The notes: a model not told the origin generated them from the sequence alone. DNA of 64,000 bases from an uncultured Lachnospiraceae bacterium (GCA_947246015.1 CAMXQE010000013.1:24684-88683), one strand, 5' to 3'; positions 25,581 through 35,108 are shown, numbered from the stretch's first letter. A program made the numbers and translations.

Positions 25581-28088
25581 TTATCTTATTTCTGTCTTCA
25601 GTGTTTTTACTTCGCTTTTCTTAGGCGGAAGTACCACCTTATCCAAATGCCAGATATCATCCACATACTCCTGAATCGTCCTGTCAGAAGAGAACTTGCC
25701 GGAACATGCAATATTCAGGATTGCGCTCTTCGCCCACTCCTTCTCATTCCGGTAAGCAGCCTCTACTTTCCTCTGCGCTTCCGCATAGGAATCAAAGTCT
25801 TTCAGAATAAAGTAAGTATCTGCTTTTGACGTAGACTGTGTATTCAGCAGTGAATTGTATAACGGACGGAACAAATCCGGATCATTCTTTGAATATGTCC
25901 CGTTAATCAGCTGCATTAAAACTTTCCTGATATTTGCATTGTTATTGAACACTTCCATCGGGTCATAACCGCCGAAGTTCTCATAACGGATTACTTCGTC
26001 AGAACTCAGGCCGAAAATGAAAGCATGTTCCTCACCGACTTCCTCTACTATCTCTACATTCGCACCATCCATGGTTCCCAGCGTCAGCGCACCGTTTAAC
26101 ATGAATTTCATGTTACCCGTTCCTGATGCTTCTTTGCTGGCTGTAGAAATCTGCTCGGACACATCCGCCGCTGCGAAAATCATCTCCGCATTGGACACTC
26201 TGTAATCCTCGATAAACACTACTTTAATCTTACCGCCTATGGAGGGGTCGTTATTCACCACTTCGCCAACTGCATTAATCAGCTTGATAGTCAGCTTTGC
26301 ATTTCTGTATCCTGCTGCCGCCTTTGCCCCGAAAATAAAGGTTCTCGGATAGAATTTCATATCCGGATGCTCTTTCAGTTCATTATAAAGATGCATAATA
26401 TGAAGAATATTCAAAAGCTGCCTCTTATACTCATGAAGCCTCTTCACCTGTACATCAAAAATGGACCGGGGGTCTACCTCTATACCGTTATGCTCCGCAA
26501 TATATTCTGCCAGACGCACCTTGTTCTTATATTTAATATTTATGAACTCCTGCTGTGCTTTCTCATCTTCCGCATAAATCTTTAACTTATTGATTTTCGG
26601 AAGGTCGGTAATCCAGTCATTGCCCACATAGGAAGTTACCCAGTCTGCAAGCAGCGGATTGCCGTGCAAAAGGAAACGCCTCTGCGTGATGCCGTTCGTC
26701 TTATTATTGAATTTCTCCGGCATCATCTCGTAGAAGTCCTTTAACTCCTGCTTCTTTAATATTTCGGTGTGCAGTCTTGCTACACCGTTGACAGAATAAC
26801 CTGCCGCGATAGCCAGATGCGCCATCTTCACCTGTCCGTCATAGATAATTGCCATCTTGCGCACTTTCTCCTGATTGCCCGGATACATCTGCTCGATTCT
26901 CATAACAAAGCGGCGGTTGATTTCTTCAATAATCTGATAAATTCTGGGAAGCAGTCTGGAAAACAGTTCAATCGGCCATTTTTCCAATGCTTCTGCCATA
27001 ATGGTATGATTGGTATAAGCGCATGTTTTTGTCGTAACGGTCCATGCCTCGTCCCATGTCAGATAATGCTCATCCATCAGAATACGCATTAATTCCGCAA
27101 TTGCAACCGTTGGATGGGTATCGTTCAGCTGGAACGTTACTTTTTCGTAAAATTTGCGGATATCCTTATGCTTACGCATATACTTCGCTACCGCTTCCTG
27201 TACCGACGCGGAAATAAAGAAATACTGCTGTTTCAGACGAAGTTCCTTACCAGCATAATGGTTATCGTTCGGATACAGGACTTCTACGATATTCCGCGCC
27301 AGGTTTTCCTGCTCCACCGCTTTATGATAATCTCCCTTATCAAAGGAATCCAGTTTAAAACATTCTACCGGCTGTGCATCCCAGATACGCAGCGTATTTA
27401 CAATGCCGTTTCCGTAACCTACTATCGGAAGATCATACGGAATTGCATTAACGCTCTGATAACCTTCCTGACGGAAATTACTTCTTCCGTTCTCATCCAC
27501 ATATACGTTCACATAACCGCCGAATTTAACTTCTTTTGCATACTCCGGTCTGCGCAGTTCGAACGGGTTCCCATTCTCCAGCCAGTTGTCCGGCACCTCA
27601 ATCTGATAACCGTCACGAATCTGCTGTTTGAACATACCATAACGATAACGGATACCGCAGCCGTATGCGGAATATCCCAGTGTAGCCAAAGAGTCAAGGA
27701 AACATGCCGCAAGCCTTCCCAAACCACCGTTTCCAAGCGCTGCGTCAGGCTCCTGATCCTCTATCACGTTCAAGTCCACACCCAGCTCTTCGAGCGCATC
27801 TTTCACCGGTTTATACGCCATCAGATTAATAATATTATTGCCCAGCGCGCGTCCCATCAGAAATTCCATCGACAGATAGTAAACCATCTTCGGGTCCTGT
27901 CTCTCATATTCCTCCTGCGTAGTCATCCAATGGTCTACGATAGCATCCTTAATCGCATAGGACACTGCCTGGAAAATCTGCTGCTGAGTCGCCTCCTCCA
28001 TGCTTTTTCTATATAATGTCTTTACGTTATATACAACGCTTCTCTTAAATAAGTCTTTGTCAAAAGACACACTTGATTTACTGGCCAT
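25581..28088 (-). CDS. glgP: Glycogen/maltodextrin phosphorylase
   Basis: 835 residues, the usual length. It releases glucose-1-phosphate from alpha-1,4-glucans using phosphate. The pyridoxal-phosphate site EASGTGNMKFMLNG is at about 660-675, and the N-terminal YLSMEFLMGRALGNN and EQEPDAALGNGGLGRLAACFLDS segments are diagnostic. GAGGAGG lies directly before the ATG. It complements glgC/glgD elsewhere in the window. The leader contains an inverted repeat of hairpin family 2. Confidence 0.97.
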   Translation of the reverse strand: MASKSSVSFDKDLFKRSVVYNVKTLYRKSMEEATQQQIFQAVSYAIKDAIVDHWMTTQEEYERQDPKMVYYLSMEFLMGRALGNNIINLMAYKPVKDALEELGVDLNVIEDQEPDAALGNGGLGRLAACFLDSLATLGYSAYGCGIRYRYGMFKQQIRDGYQIEVPDNWLENGNPFELRRPEYAKEVKFGGYVNVYVDENGRSNFRQEGYQSVNAIPYDLPIVGYGNGIVNTLRIWDAQPVECFKLDSFDKGDYHKAVEQENLARNIVEVLYPNDNHYAGKELRLKQQYFFISASVQEAVAKYMRKHKDIRKFYEKVTFQLNDTHPTVAIAELMRILMDEHYLTWDEAWTVTTKTCAYTNHTIMAEALEKWPIELFSRLLPRIYQIIEEINRRFVMRIEQMYPGNQEKVRKMAIIYDGQVKMAHLAIAAGYSVNGVARLHTEILKKQELKDFYEMMPEKFNNKTNGITQRRFLLHGNPLLADWVTSYVGNDWITDLPKINKLKIYAEDEKAQQEFINIKYKNKVRLAEYIAEHNGIEVDPRSIFDVQVKRLHEYKRQLLNILHIMHLYNELKEHPDMKFYPRTFIFGAKAAAGYRNAKLTIKLINAVGEVVNNDPSIGGKIKVVFIEDYRVSNAEMIFAAADVSEQISTASKEASGTGNMKFMLNGALTLGTMDGANVEIVEEVGEEHAFIFGLSSDEVIRYENFGGYDPMEVFNNNANIRKVLMQLINGTYSKNDPDLFRPLYNSLLNTQSTSKADTYFILKDFDSYAEAQRKVEAAYRNEKEWAKSAILNIACSGKFSSDRTIQEYVDDIWHLDKVVLPPKKSEVKTLKTEIR

Positions 28089-28113
28089 ATTTTCCTCCTC
28101 ATTCTAAAGAATC

Positions 28114-28144
28114 GTTACTGTCCGCCCGTCCGGTGAACAGTAAC
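28114..28144. repeat. Hairpin repeat family 2, copy B, in the glgP leader
   Basis: Arms GTTACTGT (28114-28121) and ACAGTAAC (28137-28144) around a GC-rich loop. It falls between the glgP promoter and ribosome site, so it is transcribed. Shares GTTACTGTTCA with the other family members but the inner part differs. Confidence 0.6.
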
Positions 28145-28162
28145 AAAAAATCTCCTATCATG

Positions 28163-28190
28163 ATTATACATGATTCAGCAAAAATTGCAA
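28163..28190 (-). promoter_or_regulatory. Promoter of glgP
   Basis: Minus strand TTGCAA (28185-28190), 16-base spacer, TATAAT (28163-28168). Start near 28156; leader of about 68 nt. Confidence 0.65.
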
Positions 28191-28209
28191 GAATAATTGG
28201 AAAGGAATG

Positions 28210-31200
28210 TCATGCCTGCACTTTCTGAATGCCGATGGTCACTTTCTCCCCGTTCACATTCCACTCTTTACAGTTCCACTCCCCGGAATCCCCAGCGCTT
28301 CCGCCGGTGAGCATTTCATCCGCCAAAACCTTCCCCGCAATCACGGACTCATTCTGATTTACCACGGAAGCAATTTTTTCATTGCCGATAACGGCTACCT
28401 TAATGTGGTCCATGACTTCATAATCCGCATCTTTCCTCATCGTCTGGATTTTGCTGATGACTTCGTATACAAAGCCTTCCTCTACCAGTTCTTCAGTCAG
28501 ATTTGTATCCAGCACCACCGTTACAGTATTGTCCGCTTCAGACACATACCCTTCCTTCTGGCTCATTTCGATTAACAGGTCATCCTTTGTCAGTTCTACC
28601 GACACGCCGTTTATGTCAAAAACAAGCATTCCTTTGTCATTTAATTCATCCATTGCCGCATTGCCGTCCAGCGCTGCCAGTTCTTTCTGAATGCCGCCCA
28701 GCTGCTTGCCGTATTTCGGCCCTACGGTACGAAGCTGGGGTTTGAATGTATAGCTGGTAAAGTCGCGTACATCCTCCGTGAAGTTTACCGCCTTCACATT
28801 CAGTTCCTCCTTGATGATATCCTGATAAAAGCCATCCAGAACATGCGGTGCTTTCACGAACATATTGCCGATGGGCTGGCGGTTTTTGATATTTGCCGTA
28901 TTTCTTGCCGCACGGCCCATTACTACGATTTTAAGGACTTCTTCCATATCTTCTTCCAGCTTCTTATCAATAAAAGATTCCTCCGCTTTCGGGAAGTCGC
29001 ACAGATGAACGCTTTCCGGTGCCGATGCATCTATGCTGCACACCAGATTGCGGTAAATATCCTCCGTCATAAACGGAATCATAGGCGCCGCACATTTGCA
29101 TACCGTTACCAGTGCGGTATACAGCGTCATGTAAGCATTGACCTTATCCTGCTCCATTCCCTTTGCCCAGAAACGCTCGCGGCTCCTGCGCACGTACCAG
29201 TTGCTCATTTCATCTACGAAATTATCCAATACCCTTGCTGCCTCCGGAAGCCTGTAATTGTCCAAATGTTCATCCACATCCTTCACCAGAGTGTTTAACT
29301 TGGACAGCAGCCATTTATCCATAACCGGAAGTTTCTCATATTCCAGTTTGTATTTGGAAGCGTCAAATCCGTCAATATTGGCATAAAGCACGAAGAATGC
29401 ATAGGTATTCCACAGCGTACCCATGAACTTACGCTGCCCTTCCATCACCGCTTTCCCATGGAAACGGTTCGGCAGCCAGGGGGCGGAATTTATAATGAAA
29501 TACCAGCGGATTGCATCTGCCCCGTAAGTCTCCAATGCTTCAAAGGGGTCTACCGCATTTCCCTTGGATTTGCTCATTTTCTGCCCGTTCTCATCCTGTA
29601 CATGACCAAGGACAATGACATTTTCAAACGGCGAACAGTTAAATAACAGGGTAGACTCCGCCATCAGGGAATAGAACCATCCGCGGGTCTGGTCCACCGC
29701 CTCGGAAATAAACTGTGCCGGGAACTGCTGCTCGAACAGTTCTTTATTTTCAAACGGATAATGGTGCTGTGCAAAAGGCATGGCGCCGGAATCAAACCAG
29801 CAGTCAATAACTTCCGGCACCCGCTTCATCGTCTTGCCGCACTTCGGACAGGTACAGGTAATCTCATCAATATAAGGCCGGTGCAGTTCCACGGTCTTTG
29901 CTTCCGGATTGCCGCTCAGTTTTTCCAGTTCCGCCCTGGAACCGATGGACTCCTGATGCCCGCAGTCTTCACATTCCCACACATTCAGCGGTGTCCCCCA
30001 GTAACGGTTACGGGAAATTCCCCAATCCTGAATATTTTCCAGCCAGTTGCCGAAACGCCCTTCTCCGATGGATTCCGGAATCCAGTTTACCGTCTTGTTA
30101 TTGCGCACCAAATCATCGCGGACAGCCGTCATTTTGATAAACCATGATTCCCTTGCATAATAAATCAGCGGAGTGTCGCACCGCCAGCAGAACGGGTAAT
30201 CATGCTCGAATTTCGGCGCGTCAAACAGTTTTCCTTCCTTATCCAAATCCTTTAAGATATCCGGGTCCGCATCCTTTACGAATTTTCCGGCATACGGCGT
30301 TTCCTCCGTCATATTTCCTTTTCCGTCCACGAACTGAACAAACGGCAGGTCATACCTTCTTCCTACCTGTGCATCGTCTTCACCAAACGCCGGAGCGATA
30401 TGAACGATACCAGTACCGTCTGACATCGTTACGTAGTTATCACAGGTTACAAAATGCGCCCTCTTATTCTGCTTTGCTGCTGCTTCTCCCGCACATGCAA
30501 ACAGAGGTTCATACTCCATGTTTTCCAAATCTTTTCCTGTATAAGTCTGCAATACTTCATAGGCAGGCTTTCCTTCCTCTGCCAGTTTGCCCAGCACATG
30601 TTCCAGAAGCGCCTGTGCCATATAATAAGTGTATCCGTCTGCCGCTTTTACTTTGCAGTATTCCGCGTCCGGATTCATACAGAGCGCCACATTGGAGGGA
30701 AGTGTCCAGGGCGTTGTGGTCCATGCGAGGAAATATGCATCTTCTCCCTTCACCTTAAACCGCACTACCGCAGAACGTTCCTTTACCTGCTTATATCCCT
30801 GCGCTACCTCATGGGAGGAAAGCGGGGTTCCGCAGCGCGGGCAGTAAGGAACAATCTTAAACCCTTTATACAGCAGCCCTTTGTCCCAAATCTGCTTCAA
30901 TGCCCACCATTCCGACTCAATAAAATCATCGTGGTAAGTCACGTAAGGATTATCCATATCCGCCCAAAAACCGACCGTACCGGAAAAATCCTCCCACATA
31001 CCTTTGTATTTCCAGACGCTTTCTTTACACTGACGGATAAACGGGTCCAAACCGTATTCCTCTATCTGTTCTTTTCCGTCCAATCCCAGCTTCTGCTCCA
31101 CTTCCAGCTCCACCGGAAGCCCGTGGGTATCCCATCCGGCTTTTCTCGGCACCATATAACCTTTCATGGTACGGTATCTCGGAATCATATCCTTGATGAC

Positions 31201-31386
31201 ACGGGTCAGCACATGGCCGATATGAGGCTTGCCGTTTGCTGTGGGAGGGCCGTCATAAAATGTGTAGGTCGGTCCTTCCTTCCGGTTTTCCATACTCTTT
31301 CGGAAAATGTCATGTTCTTTCCAGAACTGCTCTGTCTGCTTCTCACGTTCCACGAAATTAAGATTGGTAGATACTTTCTGATACAT
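28210..31386 (-). CDS. ileS: Isoleucine--tRNA ligase, long (type 2) form
   Basis: 1058 residues from the ATG at 31386, preceded by AAAGGA; the frame runs on to 31437 through a small tandem repeat. HIGH is at 55-58 within GPPTANGKPHIGHV, GWDTHGLPVE near 91, and KMSKS near 600. Two zinc-knuckle pairs, CEDC and CPKC, occur near 475-530. Length and the GPPTANGKPHIGH/GWDTHGLPVE wording match the IleRS2 type found in eukaryotes and some bacteria, known to be poorly inhibited by mupirocin. It charges tRNA-Ile and proofreads valine. A T-box leader with an Ile specifier controls it. Confidence 0.96.
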   Translation of the reverse strand: MYQKVSTNLNFVEREKQTEQFWKEHDIFRKSMENRKEGPTYTFYDGPPTANGKPHIGHVLTRVIKDMIPRYRTMKGYMVPRKAGWDTHGLPVELEVEQKLGLDGKEQIEEYGLDPFIRQCKESVWKYKGMWEDFSGTVGFWADMDNPYVTYHDDFIESEWWALKQIWDKGLLYKGFKIVPYCPRCGTPLSSHEVAQGYKQVKERSAVVRFKVKGEDAYFLAWTTTPWTLPSNVALCMNPDAEYCKVKAADGYTYYMAQALLEHVLGKLAEEGKPAYEVLQTYTGKDLENMEYEPLFACAGEAAAKQNKRAHFVTCDNYVTMSDGTGIVHIAPAFGEDDAQVGRRYDLPFVQFVDGKGNMTEETPYAGKFVKDADPDILKDLDKEGKLFDAPKFEHDYPFCWRCDTPLIYYARESWFIKMTAVRDDLVRNNKTVNWIPESIGEGRFGNWLENIQDWGISRNRYWGTPLNVWECEDCGHQESIGSRAELEKLSGNPEAKTVELHRPYIDEITCTCPKCGKTMKRVPEVIDCWFDSGAMPFAQHHYPFENKELFEQQFPAQFISEAVDQTRGWFYSLMAESTLLFNCSPFENVIVLGHVQDENGQKMSKSKGNAVDPFEALETYGADAIRWYFIINSAPWLPNRFHGKAVMEGQRKFMGTLWNTYAFFVLYANIDGFDASKYKLEYEKLPVMDKWLLSKLNTLVKDVDEHLDNYRLPEAARVLDNFVDEMSNWYVRRSRERFWAKGMEQDKVNAYMTLYTALVTVCKCAAPMIPFMTEDIYRNLVCSIDASAPESVHLCDFPKAEESFIDKKLEEDMEEVLKIVVMGRAARNTANIKNRQPIGNMFVKAPHVLDGFYQDIIKEELNVKAVNFTEDVRDFTSYTFKPQLRTVGPKYGKQLGGIQKELAALDGNAAMDELNDKGMLVFDINGVSVELTKDDLLIEMSQKEGYVSEADNTVTVVLDTNLTEELVEEGFVYEVISKIQTMRKDADYEVMDHIKVAVIGNEKIASVVNQNESVIAGKVLADEMLTGGSAGDSGEWNCKEWNVNGEKVTIGIQKVQA

Positions 31387-31390
31387 TCTT

Positions 31391-31475
31391 TTCATCCTTT
31401 CACTTTTTTCATGATTTTTTTCATGCTTTCTTTTCATGATTCCTTTTCATGCCTTTTACATGTTTTTCCTCATAC
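31391..31475. repeat. Imperfect 12-13 bp tandem repeat in the ileS leader
   Basis: On the minus strand CATG recurs five times at 12-13-base intervals, mostly as CATGAAAA. The tract is purine-rich and provides several ATG triplets upstream of the real start. It lies between the T-box terminator and the ileS ribosome site. Confidence 0.7.
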
Positions 31476-31494
31476 TTCTTTCTGTTAAAAAGCT

Positions 31495-31815
31495 AAAAAA
31501 GACCCCGTCCGTAAAAGGACGAGGTCTGCCGCTCGTATACCACCTGTTACATCATACGCCTGCACGCTTTCCAATGCATTCTGTCAGCATACAGGTTATA
31601 TGGTTTCCTTTAACGGCGGAATCCCGTCGGCACCTACTTCTTACCCGATTACCATCGCCCCTCCAAATACAAGAAGCGCCGCCATCCGGTAACGTTCAGC
31701 CCGCAACTCAGAAGTGATATTCACCATTCCGTACTCTCACCGGTCTTTCACCAACACCGGCTCGCTTTGGATTTCCGAAAATGCCTACTGTCTTCGTCAC
31801 AGTCTTTCTAATATG
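31495..31815 (-). promoter_or_regulatory. T-box riboswitch (isoleucine) controlling ileS
   Basis: The leader shows T-box hallmarks on the minus strand: the Stem I AGTA-type bulge (GACGAAGACAGTAGG), the distal GGTGAAAGACCGG loop, a specifier loop with ATC (complement of 31716-31718, an Ile codon), and the T-box sequence AGGTGGTATACGAGCGG (31531-31547). The final hairpin GACCTCGTCC/GGACGGGGTC (31501-31526) followed by six Ts (31495-31500) is the terminator that competes with the antiterminator. Uncharged tRNA-Ile should allow read-through. Confidence 0.92.
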
Positions 31816-31820
31816 CTGCT

Positions 31821-31850
31821 ATTATAATCCTCCTCTCCTCCTTATGTCAA
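31821..31850 (-). promoter_or_regulatory. Promoter of the ileS T-box transcript
   Basis: Consensus TTGACA (31845-31850) and TATAAT (31821-31826) with an 18-base spacer on the minus strand. Confidence 0.85.
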
Positions 31851-31962
31851 GAATGAAGTTATATCTTCCAATACCATGCTTTGTGTTCTTCTTTTCTGTT
31901 TATCATCATAATATAAATAGAGAACTGCAAAACCAGTACACTAAATTAAGGAGGAACTACAT

Positions 31963-32451
31963 ATGTCAGAAATTTTATTCAATGATTCAAACATACTACA
32001 GATATGCCGCGATGCTACTTTGAAATCGTTGCAGGACAAAATTGACAAAGATGCTTTGAACAGACTTTTATCGTACATGCCGTCAGATGCTGCAAATGAT
32101 ACCAGAACAGTCGCAGCAGACGCCTCCCTTGTCAGCGCCGTTATATGGTCCACAGTAAGCTGTACCCCTAAAGACCTGCCTTGGAAGTTTGAAGAATCTG
32201 CCTGGGGTCCCGGCATCGGCGGTGGTTCATGTACTGGTTTTCTGTATCATGCATATAAAGACGCCAGCGATTGGGAAAGTTTCTTTCATGACGCAGTTGC
32301 ATACCATGCACAAGGAATTGCCGCAACAGGCGGAATTTTCCAAATCAACTGGTTTAACTCCAAAGGAGTCCCCATCGGACAATTTAATGGTGCCATGGCA
32401 GGAGGCGGAGTGTTTGAAATCGGCAATTCCTGCAAATGGAAACACAGATAA
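31963..32451 (+). CDS. Small glycine-rich protein, possibly VapA-like beta-barrel
   Basis: 162 residues behind a strong AAGGAGG site. No signal peptide: the N-terminal 60 residues are charged and helical. Residues about 75-162 are glycine-rich with alternating hydrophobics (GIGGGSCTGFLYH, GIFQINWFNSKGVPIGQF, GGGVFEIGNSCKW), suggesting a small beta-barrel. The wording of the last 40 residues reminds me of the C-terminal domain of the Rhodococcus VapA virulence-associated family (an F-F-N-S-x-G-x-x-x-G-x-F pattern followed by a Gly-rich turn and Trp), but this is recollection and not a search result. Monocistronic, ended by the terminator at 32468-32505. Confidence 0.75.
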   Translation: MSEILFNDSNILQICRDATLKSLQDKIDKDALNRLLSYMPSDAANDTRTVAADASLVSAVIWSTVSCTPKDLPWKFEESAWGPGIGGGSCTGFLYHAYKDASDWESFFHDAVAYHAQGIAATGGIFQINWFNSKGVPIGQFNGAMAGGGVFEIGNSCKWKHR

Positions 32452-32465
32452 TTAATTGCAATATA

Positions 32466-32505
32466 AAACTACGGTATCAATTACCTCCCTGATACCGTAG
32501 TTTTT
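32466..32505. terminator. Bidirectional terminator
   Basis: 12-bp perfect stem ACTACGGTATCA (32468-32479) with its complement (32490-32501), A-run before and T-run after, so it can act for both convergent genes. Confidence 0.9.
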
Positions 32506-32520
32506 ATCATTTCATCTTCT

Positions 32521-33399
32521 CTACTCTTTCGCTGCCTTATATACAAACATATAATTTGCCGTAGACTGAATCAACACTTCCACATTTCCGTTTTCATCCG
32601 CCTTCGTGTTTCCTATGCAGGCATTTTCACCTACTGTAACGTTGCCGTCGGCATCCAGACTTACCGTTTCCGCATACACCGATACCTTTGTGCCTTTTGC
32701 ACACTGCGGAAGATTCACATGCAGGCTCGCTACCGTCCCCAAATCCTCATGGGAAGCAAATCTTACTGTAACAGCCATGCTTTTCTTGCCGCGTTTCTCA
32801 CTGTCTACTGCAACTGACGTATTGCTGACTCCGTTAAATCCACTGTTGTCAGAAGCACCGCTGAATACTAAAGATGCGCCGCTCCCAATATTGCAGTGAA
32901 GATATTTGGTATAGCCGGAATCATCGGATACGATGCTGTCTTTGATTTCAGCCGGTATACTGCCGACATTCTGCAATTGAAGCACCAGTGATTTGCCGTC
33001 TGTATCAGGGTTTACCAAAGAATCCGGAGAAAGTGCACCAAGCGCCTCATTTATCTGCTGCCAGTCCGTTAAAATTCCATCCCTATAATTCAGGGTCTGC
33101 AGCTGGGTACTATCCACTGCCTGAATGGTTACTTCTGCTTCCTCTCCCGCTTCCGCCGCTTCTAATTCTCCTATACCGTCGATTCTTTCCGCATCTCCGT
33201 CTGCATTTTCTGTCATCTGTACATCGTCTGCCGTCCCGGCATCAGGTATCGTGGTCAAAGCTGAATTATCCGATACCGAACCGATGAACGTGGAAGCATC
33301 CGCCGCCTGCACGTTCATTTCGCACCGCATGAATGCTGCAAAAACGAATACTGCCGACAACAATACCTGTTTCCCCTGAATCCCTATTCCTTTCAGCAC
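32521..33399 (-). CDS. Secreted protein with acidic linker, function unknown
   Basis: 292 residues from a GTG with GGGGGTGG upstream. A signal peptide ends near NVQAADA (about residue 33). An acidic linker (about 50-92) leads to a domain with NYRDGILTDWQQINEALGAL, then a beta-rich C-terminal region ending SLDADGNVTVG and NYMFVYKAAKE. The closing beta-sandwich pattern resembles the end of the secreted protein at 21379-22068. No catalytic residues recognised. Possibly a surface or spore-associated adhesin-like protein, but this is a guess. Convergent with the small glycine-rich gene and divergent from pncB. Confidence 0.75.
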   Translation of the reverse strand: MLKGIGIQGKQVLLSAVFVFAAFMRCEMNVQAADASTFIGSVSDNSALTTIPDAGTADDVQMTENADGDAERIDGIGELEAAEAGEEAEVTIQAVDSTQLQTLNYRDGILTDWQQINEALGALSPDSLVNPDTDGKSLVLQLQNVGSIPAEIKDSIVSDDSGYTKYLHCNIGSGASLVFSGASDNSGFNGVSNTSVAVDSEKRGKKSMAVTVRFASHEDLGTVASLHVNLPQCAKGTKVSVYAETVSLDADGNVTVGENACIGNTKADENGNVEVLIQSTANYMFVYKAAKE

Positions 33400-33611
33400 A
33401 TAACCACCCCCATTTTTCTAAAATATATTTATAATTTATCGAAACTATCCCATCTTCATTGATATAATTATTATACACCATTTTTCAGCTCCTGAACACA
33501 TAATTTTTTATAATATTTTCAACAAAAAAATTCATTGATTTCTGTACAGATTTCCATTATGATTAATAAGAAACGGATAAAGAAGCCGCTGCGCGGCGGA
33601 ATGGAGAAAAA

Positions 33612-35066
33612 ATGGACAGACAAAACCTTACCCTGCTCACAGACCTTTACGAGCTGACGATGATGCAGGGCTACTTTAAACACAAAGACCAAAATGAAAC
33701 CGTTATCTTTGACGCCTTTTACCGCAACAATCCCGGCGAAGGCGGATATGCCATTTCAGCAGGACTGGAACAGGTCATTCAATATATTAAGGAACTTCAT
33801 TTTTCCAAAGAAGATATCGATTATCTGGCAAGTCTTGGCATCTTCGGCTCAGATTTTCTTGACTATTTAAAAGATTTCCGGTTCACGGGCGATATTTATG
33901 CCATTCCGGAAGGGACAGTCATTTTCCCCAGAGAACCCCTGATTAAAGTCATTGCTCCCATCATGCAGGCACAGCTGGTAGAGACGGCGATTTTAAATAT
34001 CATCAACCATCAAAGCCTGATTGCTACAAAAGCGGCACGTGTCTGCTACGCGGCACGCGGTGACGGAATCATGGAATTCGGACTGCGGCGCGCACAGGGA
34101 CCCGATGCCGGAACCTACGGCGCCCGTGCGGCAATCATCGGCGGCTGTATCGGCACCTCCAATGTACTGTGCGGACAGCTTTTCGACGTTCCGGTCAAAG
34201 GCACCCACGCCCATAGCTGGATTATGAGTTTTCCCGACGAATATACCGCTTTCAAAACTTATGCGGACATGTATCCTTCTGCCTGCATCTTACTGGTGGA
34301 CACTTATGATACCTTAAAATCCGGTATCCCCAATGCCATCCGTGTATTTCAGGAAATGCGTGCTGCCGGTATCCCTCTTACCTTTTACGGCATCCGTTTA
34401 GACAGTGGCGACCTCGCCTACCTTTCCAAAAAAGCGCGGAAAATGCTGGATGCCGCAGGTTTTCCGGATGCAGTCATATCCGCATCCAACGATTTGGACG
34501 AGTTCCTGATTGACAGTTTAAAAGTGCAGGGAGCAGCCATTACTTCATGGGGAGTCGGCACGCACCTCATTACTTCCAAAGACTGCCCGGCTTTCGGCGG
34601 CGTATATAAACTGGCGGCCATCATGGACAAAGACGGGAACTTTATTCCCAAAATAAAACTCTCCGAAAATACAGAAAAAGTGACCAACCCCGGAAACAAA
34701 ACCATTTACCGGATTTATGAGAAGGATTCGGGTAAGATTAAAGCAGATTTAATCTGTCTCGTAGGTGAAAAATTTGATGAAAACGAGCCGCTCCTGCTCT
34801 TCGACCCTTTAGAACCCTGGAAAAAAACCAAACTTGCAGGCGGCAGCTATACGATGCGCGAAATCATGGTTCCTGTTTTCAAAAACGGCGAATGCTGCTA
34901 CGAATCGCCTAAGGTCATGGACATCCGGGCTTACTGCCAGGAGGAGCTGAATACTCTTTGGGACGAAACACGACGGTTAATAAATCCCCATAAAGTCTAT
35001 GTGGATTTATCGAAGAAATTATATGACATTAAAATCGAACTGCTGGACCGTATGAGCCAGACTTAA
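33612..35066 (+). CDS. pncB: Nicotinate phosphoribosyltransferase
   Basis: 484 residues. Makes nicotinate mononucleotide from nicotinate and PRPP for NAD salvage. Signatures: LTDLYELTMMQGYFK at the N-terminus, GTHAHSWIMSFPDE near 198 (containing the histidine that is phosphorylated in this family), FYGIRLDSGDLAYLS near 258 and SWGVGTHLITS near 315. The C-terminal extension (about 400-484) is usual in the long Gram-positive form. GGAG lies before the ATG. The 212-base upstream region has a GCCGC/GCGGC hairpin (33581-33597) next to the ribosome site. Confidence 0.95.
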   Translation: MDRQNLTLLTDLYELTMMQGYFKHKDQNETVIFDAFYRNNPGEGGYAISAGLEQVIQYIKELHFSKEDIDYLASLGIFGSDFLDYLKDFRFTGDIYAIPEGTVIFPREPLIKVIAPIMQAQLVETAILNIINHQSLIATKAARVCYAARGDGIMEFGLRRAQGPDAGTYGARAAIIGGCIGTSNVLCGQLFDVPVKGTHAHSWIMSFPDEYTAFKTYADMYPSACILLVDTYDTLKSGIPNAIRVFQEMRAAGIPLTFYGIRLDSGDLAYLSKKARKMLDAAGFPDAVISASNDLDEFLIDSLKVQGAAITSWGVGTHLITSKDCPAFGGVYKLAAIMDKDGNFIPKIKLSENTEKVTNPGNKTIYRIYEKDSGKIKADLICLVGEKFDENEPLLLFDPLEPWKKTKLAGGSYTMREIMVPVFKNGECCYESPKVMDIRAYCQEELNTLWDETRRLINPHKVYVDLSKKLYDIKIELLDRMSQT

Positions 35067-35071
35067 TCAGA

Positions 35072-35108
35072 AGATGGGCGCCTCACCCGCGTGAGACGCC
35101 CATTCTTA
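35072..35108. terminator. Terminator between pncB and spoVT
   Basis: Stem ATGGGCG plus CTCA paired with TGAG plus CGCCCAT around CCCGCG, followed by TTCTTATT. It overlaps the spoVT stop region and likely serves both convergent genes. Confidence 0.8.

Noticed and set aside
27114..28016. 300-codon plus-strand frame
   Set aside because: Antisense to glgP; no ribosome site or recognisable domain.
30454..31488. 344-codon plus-strand frame
   Set aside because: Antisense to ileS and runs into the T-box terminator.
31495..31815. tRNA-like cloverleaf in the ileS leader
   Set aside because: The conserved pieces fit a T-box leader; no complete cloverleaf with an acceptor stem is present.
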